This document shows positions 1 through 11,618 of a stretch of DNA of 64,000 nt, in pieces (position 1 is the stretch's first letter; each line of letters opens with the position of its first letter). The notes under the pieces were generated by a model that saw only the letters and a list, made by a program, of their open reading frames with translations, had not been told where the DNA came from and searched no databases. Location of the stretch: the NCBI GenBank assembly GCA_018340375.1, contig JAFFJZ010000001.1:14092001-14156000 (forward strand). Reading direction: 5' to 3'. The stretch is from Gonatopus flavifemur. Lineage: Eukaryota; Arthropoda; Insecta; Hymenoptera; Dryinidae. Position numbers and translations under genes: made by a program.

Positions 1-948
1 CATAATGATGGCATCATTGAGACATTTTTCTATCTGGGTAAAACATATCTCAAGATATCTTGCAAATAAGAATTCTCGAATATATCTTTCAGAATACTAA
101 AAGGTATCTTCAAGACTTCTTTTTCTGCAAGAACATTGATCTTATGTCTAGCAATAGAGGTCTTGGCTGGTTGTTTTATTCCATTTTATTCCAAAGCAGA
201 GTTGCCAAATGAGTCAAGGCATAATGAGCCTATTGGCTGATTCTTGAAGAGATGAAAATCTAATTGGGTGGATCTAAATGAAGTAGAGCATATATATACT
301 TGTCAGACTTGTCATTCGATTGCTTTTAGCTTATATTATTGATAATCTTGTCAATATAGCATTGCTACAACGTTACTGCAAGGATTTCTCGAGCTCGTAT
401 CCTTGTCATGTGTCAACTATAGTAACTTCCCCTCATAGCACACCCACCGATTTCCATGTCGCATCTCCGTGGACTCTCCCCGATCAAGAATTCAGTTACA
501 TTTTAAGGTTAATTGCAGGTTAACGCGGCGTTTGATTTGGACTCAACCAGGTCCGGATCAAACGCCGAGTTGACCCGTTCAAATGTGACTGAATTCCCGG
601 TCGGGAAATACACGTAGTACGAATACATTAAATCTAGAATAAAACTATGGACATTCGAAGGTTCATTGAACGCTCGCTGAATGTAAATTTATGTAAAATC
701 AACCTGAAATTGATCTATTCGATTCGTGTTCAAATGCAAATCCGGGCACATTATTGATATAAACGATCTTAATGTTGTAGGTAATAAGCAACGCCACCGA
801 TGGGGTACGTCACCTCACGTAGAATTGAGTAGGAACCGTGAACCAGCTTTCTTGCGATATTAGTCCAAGTTTCGAAGCTCAGGCCTCGATCGGATTGAAG
901 TTAGAAGTTACCAATGTTTGCGCTCACATGGGCAACTTGAAAAGCAAC
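1..948. other. Repeat-bearing flank, no gene seen
   Basis: No coding region is recognisable. Positions about 40-130 carry a loose array of AAGATATCTT-like words, related to the array at 17704-18337 and cut by the window edge. Positions about 300-420 carry a CTTGTCA-rich array like the one at 3969-4130, and the small open frame there is a by-product of it. The rest looks unique. Confidence 0.4.
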
Positions 949-1272
949 ACGCTGGATTAGTGTTCACTAAACATCGACGATAATAACATCGCCTGACATC
1001 GATGTTTTACATCGTTTAACGATGTAACATCGACCTGGTTGATGTTCCAATGTTTTTTGTAAGAAACATTGAAACATCAAGACATAAAATAAGAACAATT
1101 GAATGGGATTATGCTGAATTTAAAATGGCGCTAGATCCCAAAATTTTTATTGGTAAAATAACAACCAATCAGGTTCTAGCAGCATCGATGTTCGCGATGT
1201 CAAACATCGATACCCATTTATCGGATGACACATCGATGTGCCATCGATGTTTAGTGAACTCTACGCTGGATT
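949..1272. mobile_element. 304-bp TIR element with a 10-bp target duplication
   Basis: The element body is 959-1262. It starts AGTGTTCACTAAACATCGA, and the reverse complement of its right end is the same with one mismatch. The ten bases ACGCTGGATT occur immediately left (949-958) and right (1263-1272), a perfect direct repeat. The interior is an array of ACATCGATGT-like palindromic words. A TSD of 9-11 bp suggests a Mutator-like element, but no transposase is present, so the superfamily is inferred. A 102-codon open frame crossing it is not considered a gene. Confidence 0.8.
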
Positions 1273-3155
1273 CAGTCCACCCCTGCTCTCCACGAACCCT
1301 GTGTTATCTAGGATACAATTCCAGTCCGATAACTAAGACTCTATGGATGACTTCTTGACAACGATCCTATTCAGTGCACAACACTACCAAAGCAAACTAA
1401 AAAAATAATTATCATTTAACCTCGAAATTTGATTCAATGCAAATAGTTTTGAAACAAACAATGACTGTTTCCTAGAATGACCACAAACCAAGTATATAAA
1501 TAACAAAATATGAAGATCTCGCCGCAAGAAATTTGACGGAAATAAAAAGACATTACCTCACGTCGTTTTCTGAAATTCAAGTAATCGCGAATGGATCGTA
1601 ATAATGTGATTAGTTAATTTCCTCATAGATGAATCGCAAGACAGGTTTTGGATAATGACGATCTACGATATTCGTTGGACTAAAAGCACGAGAAAACATA
1701 AGAACGAGAAGAGGGAGTAGGAGGCCTTCGCTTCGAGGAGCAGAAGATGTTCGATGATCATCATCCTTCCCCGATTAGCATACATCGTTGATTGTAACCA
1801 ACCAATAGAGAGTTATCGTAAATACTTGACGGCCGAGTAAACCCGTGAACAGTCGCGGGGACGAAGATTCACTTTATTTACAACGGTAGTTCGATCCTGG
1901 CATTGGTGGTGCGTGTTTCTGATCTTTATTACTATTATCTATCATCGGTGTGTGATAATCGATCGTTAATGATGACGATATAGTGATGTCAAAGGATCTT
2001 ACAGTTTCTATTGTTTTTATCACCGTTTTTTATGTCCATCGCTGCACTTTATCATCACGTAAACATTTTTTTATTGCAATCTCGATAAATTGGATACACA
2101 TCTTATGTACCGGTGTTGGAAATTTTAATCAGTTCCATCCGGCATGATACCAGTACACAATTATCAATTTGTTAGTTCAAGTATTTCAATTGTTCCCTCA
2201 ATCTTAAGATTTATCGTGCATATTCCCGCCTCGCTCGTGGACAGGACAATGTGACATCAAAATCCTATCGATGGATGACATGAAGCAGAATGTGCTAAGT
2301 TCCTGCTGATATATTGATTCTAATTTCTCATGGGTTATTTCTCCAATTCTCTTATGTCATCTATTGCCACGATTTTGATTTTTTACTTGGGAGTATGATG
2401 TATTTTGGTGTGTAATGAGAAATCAATTGTGGTAGTTTCATTCATATTTCCGGCATGTGTACGTTTCATTGTCGTGGAAGTGAAAAAAATAAAACTTGAT
2501 CATCTTAATAAGTTTTGACGGCTTTCAATGAGAATTTCAACTGATGATTACTCACTGAAAAACGATCTGGTCATTTTGATGATCATCGTGATTGAAGAAT
2601 GCCTGATTTTCAATTAAAGCGAATTATGTTCTGCGTTATATAATGATATTCTGTTTGACGATTCAGTAGTTTTAATACCAATTTGAGAGAAAAAAATGTG
2701 TTCATGTGAAAGAATAAAGAATTAATCGAATGTAATTTAGCGCACATTAGTTTGTGTTGATAGTTAATTTTTCAAAGAGATCGTAAATTATTCTTATGAC
2801 TTAAATGTCAAGGTTAAAAACATGAAAATGTTTCTCAAGGAAATTGTTCACCTCAACATCCAATTACTCTTGTAATTATTGGAATGTTGTTGATTTGCTT
2901 TGGATTTTTTAATTTCACTAAACGAGTTATGTGATTTTTGAATCAGATTTATAGGAAACATAATAAAGTTGTTGAATGCAAAATCCTTTTTCCTTGCAAA
3001 CCAGACATTATTAAATATGATTATATTCATACTATACTAAAACCAAGTCCTGCTTGAAAGATTGACTGAAATTCAATATTTGCCATTGTACCAGCGTTTG
3101 TTTTCGATGCTTACTTGAATCCGGAACAGGCTCAATTCTAACTGTATCTCAACAG
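1273..3155. other. Non-repetitive flank, nothing recognised
   Basis: AT-rich sequence without long frames or repeats that I can match elsewhere in the window. It may hold regulatory sequence or introns of a gene outside the window, but I see no direct sign of either. Confidence 0.3.
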
Positions 3156-3605
3156 AGCTAATAATGTTCTCAAAGTTTGAATCGTTTATAGAAACAAAGC
3201 GAAAATTGAAATCATCCTTACATATTTTCTCAAATCAACTCTTTGTCACACGGAGAAAAATTTGTAGCAGAGATCCCCATAATAATAGGAGTTTTGGGAC
3301 ACATGAGCGTTTATGAACATTTTTCCTTCAATTTGTGGTAATTTTTTCAAAACTTATAGTACTATGTGTCATATGCAAATTTATCTTCACCAAAATAAGG
3401 TATAGATTGTCATAATTGAAGGAAAAGTGCTCATGTATCCCAAAACTGCCATTATTACGGGAAAACGTGCTACACATTTCCCATACGTTTTTCTCAGTGC
3501 ACTGGAAACATCGTTTGAATAATGTACTGCAAGATTTTTGGGCTTTAATAATTAATTGTTAATTAGTTTTAATAAACGATTCAAACTCCAGCAACATAGC
3601 TAATA
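3156..3605. mobile_element. ATGTT/AACAT element copy 1, split by a CAC element
   Basis: The body is 3164-3597. It starts ATGTTCTCAAAGTTTGAATC and ends in the inverted counterpart. It is flanked by a perfect 8-bp duplication AGCTAATA (3156-3163 and 3598-3605). A CAC...GTG element (3249-3499) sits inside it. Without that insertion it is about 180 bp, matching the other copies. No coding capacity. The 8-bp TSD is the class seen for hAT or P elements, but the ends do not let me choose. Confidence 0.85.
3247..3501. mobile_element. CAC...GTG element (E1), TSD CA
   Basis: The body is 3249-3499 (251 bp), starting CACGGAGAAAAATTTGTAGC and ending TTTTTCTCAGTG, with CA duplicated on both sides. The arms are imperfect inverted repeats (pieces around 3290 and 3440 pair). 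It is inserted into the ATGTT element copy 1. A related copy, itself carrying insertions, lies at 16017-17004. Confidence 0.8.
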
Positions 3606-3667
3606 TTCAAAATGAAAGTAAGTTTTAGTTTATACTGTCCAAGCTCCGGATTGAGGATCCGATCTAA

Positions 3668-3867
3668 CATCCAGTATGTTGGCAAAGTTTGAATCGTTCA
3701 TTGGAACGAATTGGTGAATTAATAACAAAATCCTCAGCTGTTAAAGACCCAAAATCAAGCAGTACGTTTTTTAAACGGTGTTCTCAGTTCTGAAAAGTGA
3801 TTTGGAGAAGATAAACATTTCTTTTCGTTTCAATAAACGACTCAAACTTCAAAAACATGCATCCAGT
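3668..3867. mobile_element. ATGTT/AACAT element copy 2
   Basis: Uninterrupted copy, 3676-3859 (about 184 bp), starting ATGTTGGCAAAGTTTGAATC. CATCCAGT lies directly left (3668-3675) and again right (3860-3867). The right end carries one extra base compared with copy 1. Non-coding. Confidence 0.8.
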
Positions 3868-3951
3868 TAGGAATTGCATTTCCGGCAAGACGATTTCGGA
3901 TAGAATGCAGTTCAAATGGATGTTTTGGTGTCAAACATCGAGTCGATTACC

Positions 3952-4463
3952 ATCCCAGATAACATATAAACTTGTCAGACTTGTCATTAGATTGTTATCG
4001 ACTTTTTATTGACAACCTGGTCAATGTAAGGTTGCTACAACTCTGCTGCAAGGGTTTTGTAAGCTTGTACCCTTGTTGTATGTCAAGCTTGTCACAAGCT
4101 TCCCTGACAACATTGCAGCAAGGCTCACTCTTGTAAAAATGATTCATATATGGTCCATATATAAACCGTATTTGATTCATATATGGACTTGGTACGAATC
4201 ATATATGGTCATATATAAATCATATGTAATTTATAAATGTGGCATATATGACCATATAAAATTCATATACGATTGTTCAACCCATATAAGGACCAAACAT
4301 GACCCATATATAGGGAACATAACGCCATATATGGAATGTATATGGCCCATATATGAATTATATAGGGGTCATATATGAATCTGTGAAATCATATATGTAC
4401 CATGTGTGGTCATATATGCCGCATATATGATTCATTTTTACAAGGGCAATTGCTATCTGGGAT
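3952..4463. mobile_element. CCC...GGG motif-array element, TSD AT
   Basis: The body is 3954-4461 (508 bp). The ends are CCCAGATAACA and its inverted partner TGCTATCTGGG, with AT duplicated outside. The outer interior (to about 4130) is an array of CTTGTCA / GACAAG words. An inner block, about 4132-4444, has its own inverted ends (TTGTAAAAATGATTCATATA type) and is packed with CATATATGG words in both orientations. It is either an insertion of a second array element or a second expansion. Confidence 0.75.
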
Positions 4464-5340
4464 CAAGCAGACCGAGTTATAAATTCAGGATCCAATCCTG
4501 TGTATGACTGCGCGCATCAAGTATCGCCCTGGATGCAACTATACATTCAGAGAAGGAGCGAAAACTTACAAGAATAGAATCAAAATTCAACATTTTCTTT
4601 GTAGTTCAGATGATGGAAATATGAATGCCACTCCATAATTTATACAATAGAATTTTGAAAAAAAGTCAGGAAGAACATCGGACTCATTTAAAAAACTCTC
4701 AAGTGTTTGCTGGTGTCGAATACTGTTGATTCGTCCTTCAGATTTATCTACGGATCCAGTCACTGAACAAATCCACCAACATTTTAACGGTTCACCGAAA
4801 GATCTTAACAGGCAGTTGCGAGCTATTATTAATCCTTAGAGAGAAAATTCGAAGATATTCCTGCTAAAAATACCAGGCAAATCCGGACAAAAAATAGTTG
4901 ACAGGCTTTCAACGGTTTTTGTCCCAGGAAATCCGGTCAAAAACTGGTAGAAAAAATTTTTGTCAGTTTCTGATAACACTGTAAAAACTAATTGGAAAAT
5001 TCCAATAATGCGATAGGAAATCAATTTCTGATAAATTCATGTGAAATTTCCCATAAATTGAATAACAATTCCGAACATTTATTTATGTGAAGTTTTCCAC
5101 AGAAATTCTTTACAGTGAGGATGTCCAGAATTTGGTAATTCCGGACGAAACCAGGTCGAAATTCTGTCAGTTTTTGACCGGATTTTCTACACTGAGAAAA
5201 ATCACATAGTTGTTGTAACTAAATCCTAGCGACAGCAGCAAAATAATTTATTCATATATCAGACAGCTAGACTTTTATTCAAATCAACGTATTCTGTTCA
5301 ATTAATTCAATTTAGTTGGAATGAGTAAAACTTTCACTTC
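4464..5340. repeat. Motif-array repeat rich in CCGGACAAAAA words
   Basis: From about 4836 to 5180 there are repeated variants of AAATCCGGTCAAAAAC in both orientations. A CACTGTAAAAA...TTTACAGTG pair lies inside (about 4976-5117), but its outer dinucleotides do not match, so it is not called as an intact element. A further CACTGAGAAAAA end starts near 5189. Positions 4464-4830 look unique. No gene seen. Confidence 0.4.
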
Positions 5341-5341
5341 T

Positions 5342-5874
5342 CACCCGGAGAAAAATGCAGCTCGAAAGGATAGTAATCTTTAATAGAAAATTGGAGAATA
5401 TTTCTTAAAATCTGAGAATATTTCTTAAAATCTGAGAATTTTTCTTAAGTTCGTAATAAACATAAAACGGTTCAGATTTCTCTTGAATATTACTCGAAAA
5501 ACAATGAAAAATTATCAATACTTAACAAATCATAAAAACAAATATGAAGTTTCCAAATGTCGCGCATGAAATTTTACAAAGTAAATAACAAAATTTTGGA
5601 ATCTTATTTTCAAATTACAGAATTTTGTTATTCACTTTGTAAAATTTCATGCGTGACATTTGGAAACTTCATATTTGTTTTTATGATTTGCTAAGTATTG
5701 ATAATTTTTCATTGTTTTTCGAGTAATATTCGAGAGAAATCTGAACCGTTTCATGTTTATTACGAACTTAAGAAAAATTCTTAGATTTTAAGAAATATTC
5801 TCAGATTTTAAGAAATATTCTCCAATTTTCTATCAAAGATTACTATCCTTTCGAGCTGCATTTTTCTCCATGCA
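5342..5874. mobile_element. CAC-type long fold-back element, TSD CA
   Basis: The body is 5344-5872 (529 bp). It starts CCCGGAGAAAAATGCAG (first triplet decayed from CAC) and ends GCATTTTTCTCCATG, with CA on both sides. The left arm (5344 to about 5600) and right arm (about 5617 to 5872) are near-perfect reverse complements, so nearly the whole element is one hairpin. The low arm divergence suggests a recent insertion or recent arm homogenisation. Non-coding. Confidence 0.85.
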
Positions 5875-6002
5875 CAAATAAATATTTTGACGTTGTGACA
5901 ACCAAATACTCCAATTGAATCAAAATATTATTACAACTAAATTATTCAGTTGATAAAATATTGTTAGTTATTGAAAATCAAATATCCACTAGGAATCTCT
6001 AA

Positions 6003-6140
6003 ACAACCTTACTAGAAATGACTCCAGTAATTTTCTGGGTTATTACAAGGCTTTGCTAAGCCGTGAAAGTCCCTCACAAGGACATCGTAAGGTCTTGCAA
6101 GGCCTAGAAAATAACTAGAGTGATTTCTACTGAGGTTATT
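6003..6140. mobile_element. Short TIR element, AACCTnAnTAGAAATnA ends
   Basis: Left end AACCTTACTAGAAATGACTC and right end (inverted) AACCTCAGTAGAAATCACTC bracket about 133 bp containing AAGGTCTTGCAAGG words. These ends resemble those of the elements at 7539 and 23396. The TSD is not clear. Confidence 0.5.
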
Positions 6141-7538
6141 TTAGTCAGGCGAGATTCTGAAATTTTTCTTGCATTTCCACTTGCTCCATATTTCAGCACA
6201 ATTCCACTGCATAAAAAAAGATTCTGTACGAATATTCTTCAGACATAACGATCACAAAATCGATAAACCGATTGAATTGAAAACTTTTGCTATGGAGTAA
6301 TCTATTCTTCCAAAAATAAAATCCAAAATCCCTCACCGCCGTTGCACGCAGTTCCAGGGATGTCGTTGAAAAGTGAGCATGGGTGAGAATGCTGGTGAAA
6401 CAATTGAAAATGATGAATCAGTAGTCAGCACATGCGTAATCAGATTCTATTTATTCAGAAACTCATTTGAATAAATATTTCAAGTTGCCTTGACTAAACA
6501 TTTTTGAAATGAAACAATTTATTCAACGCGCATGAATTGTTATTCATTACAAATAAAATACTTATGCTACTATTAACTGAACTTTTTCATTCAAAATGAA
6601 TAAACGTCAAATTATTGTTTTTGCTGACGCAAACAAATTTTCATCCATAGCAAATGAAGATTGATTCAAACGAACTGAAAGATTGTCAACTGAAGTATTT
6701 TTGCCCGCGCAGCTAAGTAATTTCTCTTAGTGTGGGATCGAAACCGTTCAAAGCCTGACAACTATTTTTTGTCTGGATCAGCTTGGCATTTTTAGCAAGG
6801 ATTTGCTATCAATTTGTGTTCACACAATTTCAAGATAAATCACAACTCTATTCTTTATTCACCATATCCTTCTGTTGATGTCATCCCAATTTACATTACG
6901 ATGCATACTAACCGTGCAAATCAGATATTTGTCCTGTTTGTAATGAATGAAATCAGACTATATATCAATTAACACACAATCTTTCTGATTAACGCAGAAT
7001 AGATTTTCTTTTTTTTCTTCGTTGAATAATAAACTTCAATTATCTACAGATAAGCTTATAACGGAGAAATTGCCATGGAAATCCATAAGTTCTTTGATTC
7101 ATCATAATTCGATCATGACACACTATCATCACGCACACCTCAAATCGTACACCGGTTTAGTGAATTTAAATTCATCACCGCCAGATAAGGCAATTCAATG
7201 TCATTGACAACAAGGATCTCGAGTATGTACAAAAGGATGCAAATTTTTAAAAGGACAAAAAACAATGTCGAACAATTTGATTCAAATAAACTTTTGAATA
7301 CTTTTGTCGTGTGTGAATATTGAAATGGTAGTGACTATCTTCCGAATATTACAATTATCATATATTGCAGCTGAATGTATCTGAGCTGCAGAGTTGTCAG
7401 ATTGGCGATTCGTTGTTTCCTTCTCCCTTCTATGATAAGTGTATACAGTGAGAAAGAAGTGAAAATCTGGCAGCTCTGCTGATGAGTTCACTGAAAGTCT
7501 TCAATTCTTCTGAATATTCTGAAAAATCTTCATAAACT
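6141..7538. other. Flank, nothing recognised
   Basis: AT-rich with scattered inverted words (AATAAATTCAAATG type around 6430-6700 suggests an old array element). No coding frame with recognisable content. Confidence 0.3.
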
Positions 7539-8039
7539 CCCTAGTAGAAATTTGTCTGGGCGTCCCATTTACCATTCACGTACTAGATGGGACCCACGTG
7601 GGGGTAACTGGATAACACATTTCAGCCAATTTACCTTCAGTGCTCAAAACATTTAGTTGGTTAATGTGGATTTTTCATGCGTCAACTGATCGTACAGTAA
7701 CATTGATAGCCCATCAACACGGTCAGAGGAATGAAAGAAAGTCCCAACGTTTCAATTTGTCACTCGGGATCAATTTATGGAAATAGATTCAAAAGCAACA
7801 TTCTTCACTGGAGATTACATGTCAAAATACATTATTACCTTATTAATAGGTGTGATTTTATAGAAAACACATGATTTCACATTTCTAATTACCACTTTGA
7901 ACAACATTCTAGCCATTCTTTGGGACAACTGGGTGGGCACAGGCTAGAAAGTGCGTTACAAAACTAGCTAGAAACCAACCTAACATCTGGAAAAACTAGC
8001 TGGGGCCCATCTAATTCCCAATCATAATTTCTACTAGGG
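7539..8039. mobile_element. CCCTAGTAGAAAT element, copy 1
   Basis: About 501 bp with inverted ends CCCTAGTAGAAAT...ATTTCTACTAGGG. The interior is not a motif array. It matches, in reverse orientation and over nearly its full length, the copy at 23396-23905. No open frame of note, so it is a non-autonomous element. A flanking duplication was not found. Confidence 0.75.
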
Positions 8040-9451
8040 AATATTGGAAGTCACCAATGATGACAAGCATGAACAACCGTCCATGGGGCTGGTTGATTAT
8101 AATGTTTCACATCCGTAGTTTTTATGTAAATGCAGCATGCATAGCAATGTGGAAGAGTATAATCGAAACAGTGTCTAAGCGCAGAAAGAGCAAAAATTGA
8201 AGCATTTTTATGCTTCATTTGTTTCCACGAACGAAAATTTGCACTAGGAACACCCTGGTAGAAATGTTCCAAATTCTCGCCCATAACTGATCAGACGCCA
8301 AAGAAGGAAAGCGAATTGAGAAAAATTGACCAGAAGCTAGTCAGTAACTGATAACATGGATCCAACTATAGCATTCGTTGGACAAAACTAGTGACCTATT
8401 CATCAGTATGTGATAAAGATGTCTTGCAAAGAATTTTCAAAAATATTTAATAGAATTCCAAAAGATGTCTTATGCAACACGATAAGAAAAAATTGAGAAT
8501 AATCAGATTGTTGCGACTATTCAATTGAATATTCTAATGTTCATTCTTTTCCTACGTGTCACAAATTCTCTCATCAGTTATTGGCTCAGTGCCTGATTAA
8601 GGAATATAAACTCTTAACGAACAATCTTCAATGAAAATCACTCACTCGAACTGAGCAAAATAAAATTTATTGGACCCCATTGAAGCAGGTAAATTGATTC
8701 AATTCCGGCTTTATCGATATCAAGATTCGATGCAGAAGAAACTGCATTCTTGGTCTTCTTCAGAGCACAAAAAACAACCCGATATGCATAAGATGTTGCA
8801 TTTCATTCACATATTTTTGTATAGATTTGAAGAATCGATCAATCATGAACTCAAAATTGAAAAATTATTCCGGGAGTATTCAAAATCGTATTCATCCTTG
8901 ATAAATCGTACCCGCGTTTCGTTGAAATGATTTTGAAAAGAAAACAAATTATTTTTAACGGTGATTCATAAATGCATAATACCTCGGAGAAACACTCAAC
9001 GATGTTCACCATTCGAACCATTGTAAAAGTCAACATTCATTTGGTATCGTAACACGTACATGTGGTGCGTCAAATTATCAGTCATTTGCAGTAGCATGGA
9101 ACGAAACTTTCATTTGTCATAGATCAATCAAATCTTTTTCTCGTATTACTACCAGTTCATTATGCTGTTCGCTTTCCAGAGTACACTAAACTGACCGAGA
9201 AGTCGAAATGATGTTGTTTACGCAATTTTCTCAAAGAGGAAATATCATTCATGAGATTTTTATGTCTAAATTCAACCCTCATCGACAGCCATACTAACGT
9301 CTGGGAGAGAATTCATGTTATTTTGCAAAGTTTCATCTGCAAAGTTCCGAAAATCTACTTTTGAAACTATTTTTATAGATTGCAAATTTTCTGCAGATAC
9401 TCATCGATCTACAGAAAAAAGATTCGCTAGAAGAATGTTGATATATTTGAT
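8040..9451. other. Flank, nothing recognised
   Basis: No recognisable gene. The open frames here (for example 8670-8930) show no known domain and look like chance frames in AT-rich DNA. Confidence 0.3.
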
Positions 9452-9874
9452 GGACTCAAATGTTCTTGAAATTTGGAATGTTTATAGAAACGAAACGAGA
9501 ATTCAAACTCACAAAATATGAGTCGTTGGTGTTTAGCTTTTCGAACTGACTCCTCGGAACTTGAAAATCGTTTGAAGAATGTACTACATAATTTAGGGTT
9601 TTTGAGGGTAGGTTCTTATTTAGTGACCCCAAAATAAGGTGATGTTGTCGAATTTTTTTTCATGAAAGGAAGTAGATAAAGAACTTTGGGGTTTTCACAC
9701 TTGTTAATTGAGTCTTTGAGTACATTAAAAAATTTTTTCTAGTGGAAAATAATACCATGGGAATTGTTGATACGCGTTAAAACATAACCACCTAAAAAAA
9801 CAGTGATCAATCGAGCGCCACTATAGCACTTACAAAAATTATCAGAAATCAAAAATCCAAACATTTTTATAAAA

Positions 9875-11142
9875 TATTAGGTGTGCAAGTTGAAACTCGG
9901 TTTTTTTGTCAAATTCAATTTTATTAAAAAAATACTTCTCTCAAGAATTATCAATTAAAATATTCGCCGTTATTATCTACAGTCTTCTGCGATTTATCGG
10001 GTAGTAGATGAATGCCTTCACGATAGGAACTTGGTGGTTTTGAAACAATATAATTATCCAGCCATTTCCGGGCATCTTCGATATTCATGAAGCGGTGCTC
10101 CTTCAAATATGACGACATTGATCTAAATAAGTGATAATCAGAAGGAGCTAAGTCTGGTGAATATGCCGCATGAGGTACAACTTCCCAGCCTAAATTGAAG
10201 ATGAGTTCCTGGGTTGATTTTGCTGTATGTGGACGTGCATTATCATACAGCAGCATCACTTTTCGCCTTCCTTGCCCCGTGAATGGTCTTTTTTCCTCCA
10301 GAGCAACACTTAATTTGATCAGCTGGGCCCGGTAACGCTCAGCTGTAATAGTTTGGCCAGGTTCGAGAAGCTCGTAGTAAATGATTCCTTTCCAATCCCA
10401 CCAGACACAGATTAAAACTTTATTTGTATGAATATTCGGTTTTTCAACTGATGTAGATGGCTGACCCGGATCAACCCATTCTTTTCTACGTTCAGGATTG
10501 TCGTACAAAATCCATTTTCCATCACTCCTAATGATTTTATGCAGAAAATTCTTCTTCTTGAACCGAAAAAGCAAATTCATGTCAATGGCAACTCTTTGTC
10601 TTTTATTTCCTTCCGTCAGTTTATGAGGAACCCATTTTCCTTTCTTCTGTATTCTTCCCAATGCATGCAATCGAAGTGAAATTGCTTGACGAGTAATTCC
10701 TAACTGTTCTGCAAGCTCTTCTTGAGTTTGACATGGATTTTCATTTAGTAAAACTTCAAGTTCTTCATCTTCAAATTTTTTTATCGCACCTGGACGTGGA
10801 TCGTCCTCAAGACTGAAATTTCCATTACGAAATCTTGTAAACCACTTTTTCACTGTTGAATGGCTCACAGAATGTTGACCCAATGTCATATCAATCAATT
10901 CCATAGCTTGAGCAGCATTTCTATTCATTTGAAAACAGAATAGAAAACAAAGACGTAAATGTTGCTCATCGAAATCCATCTCATAAGATTGATACACAGG
11001 AAATTACTACTTGAAAATGACTGATATGACAACTGCAATGTCCACGCTACATATATCCAAAATGACGGACGAATTGGATGCGTTCAGATATTTTGTTTCA
11101 TGCAACCAACTTAAAGCCGAGTTTCAACTTGCACACCCAATA
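9875..11142 (-). mobile_element. Mariner element 1, apparently complete
   Basis: The body is 9877-11140 (1264 bp), flanked by TA (9875-9876 and 11141-11142). The terminal repeats read TTAGGTGTGCAAGTTGAAAC on the left and TTGGGTGTGCAAGTTGAAAC on the right strand, one mismatch over the first 24 bases. One uninterrupted transposase gene fills the interior. Insertion into the TTAA element dates it as younger than that element. Confidence 0.93.
9951..10997 (-). CDS. Mariner transposase, full length
   Basis: 348 residues, the usual mariner length (about 345), uninterrupted. The N-terminal half carries the paired helix-turn-helix DNA-binding region. The linker motif WVPHKL (canonical WVPHEL) is present, as is YSPDLAPSDYHLF near the C-terminus. 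The catalytic triad is intact: Asp in RSDGKW, Asp in YDNARPH, and Asp in APSDY with 34 residues between the last two (DD34D). The first block reads SDGKW instead of the common GDEKW, so the residue after the first Asp is altered. The enzyme would cut and paste the element at TA sites. An intact frame with near-identical terminal repeats is compatible with recent activity. It is not a host gene. Confidence 0.93.
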   Translation of the reverse strand: MYQSYEMDFDEQHLRLCFLFCFQMNRNAAQAMELIDMTLGQHSVSHSTVKKWFTRFRNGNFSLEDDPRPGAIKKFEDEELEVLLNENPCQTQEELAEQLGITRQAISLRLHALGRIQKKGKWVPHKLTEGNKRQRVAIDMNLLFRFKKKNFLHKIIRSDGKWILYDNPERRKEWVDPGQPSTSVEKPNIHTNKVLICVWWDWKGIIYYELLEPGQTITAERYRAQLIKLSVALEEKRPFTGQGRRKVMLLYDNARPHTAKSTQELIFNLGWEVVPHAAYSPDLAPSDYHLFRSMSSYLKEHRFMNIEDARKWLDNYIVSKPPSSYREGIHLLPDKSQKTVDNNGEYFN

Positions 11143-11618
11143 TATTTTATTTGTTGGAGATTGTGCCAATAAAACCAATGAAAAGTTCAAAATTAGAAGA
11201 ATGACAGACATGCAAACTTCTGGTAGCGTTTTTTGACCTTTTTTCGCTCTTTAAAGTGCTATAAAAAGAAACAAAAAAGGCAAATGTCATCTCCAATCAG
11301 GTTCATCCCCCAATAAATTCAATTAGCTTCAAAATAGAAAACAAAAAAGAGCGATTCGTTCAGTAGTTTTTGAGATATCGTGCAGCCAAACTTGAAAAAC
11401 ATGGTTTCGAGAAAAACGCCTCAAAAGTTTCGACCCTTTTAATGAGTTTCAAATAACTCGAGCCCTTAATTTACTTCCTTCTCAAGAAAAAAATTCGAAA
11501 AAGTCACCTTACTTCGGAATTCGCTTGATGAAAACCTCCCCTTAACAGCTAAGTATTTTGTTATTCGGGTACCAATTCGTTCCAATGAACGATTCAAAGT
11601 TCAGTAACATGAATTCAA

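Larger units (their letters stand above)
9602..11545. mobile_element. TTAA-flanked element (copy A), split by a mariner
   Basis: The body is 9606-11541, beginning GGGTAGGTTC and ending AAAACCTCCCC, with TTGA (9602-9605) and TTAA (11542-11545) outside. Without the 1.26-kb mariner it is about 670 bp. It is clearly homologous, in reverse orientation, to the uninterrupted copy B at 59604-60302, including words such as GAGCGCCACTATAGCACTTA. The TTAA target suggests piggyBac-type mobilisation. No transposase of its own. Confidence 0.75.
9452..11618. mobile_element. ATGTT/AACAT element copy 3, carrying two nested transposons
   Basis: Left part from 9460 (ATGTTCTTGAAATTTGGAAT) to about 9605, right part from about 11542 to 11610 (GTAACAT). 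The flanks GGACTCAA (9452-9459) and GAATTCAA (11611-11618) match at six of eight positions, as expected for an old 8-bp duplication. The middle is occupied by a TTAA-flanked element that itself holds a mariner. Confidence 0.75.

Noticed and set aside
1050..1358. 102-codon open frame
   Set aside because: It begins inside the 304-bp element, runs through its right end and shows no protein features.
4974..5119. CACTGTAAAAA...TTTACAGTG pair as an intact element
   Set aside because: The outer dinucleotides (AA and AG) do not match, so boundaries or integrity are uncertain.
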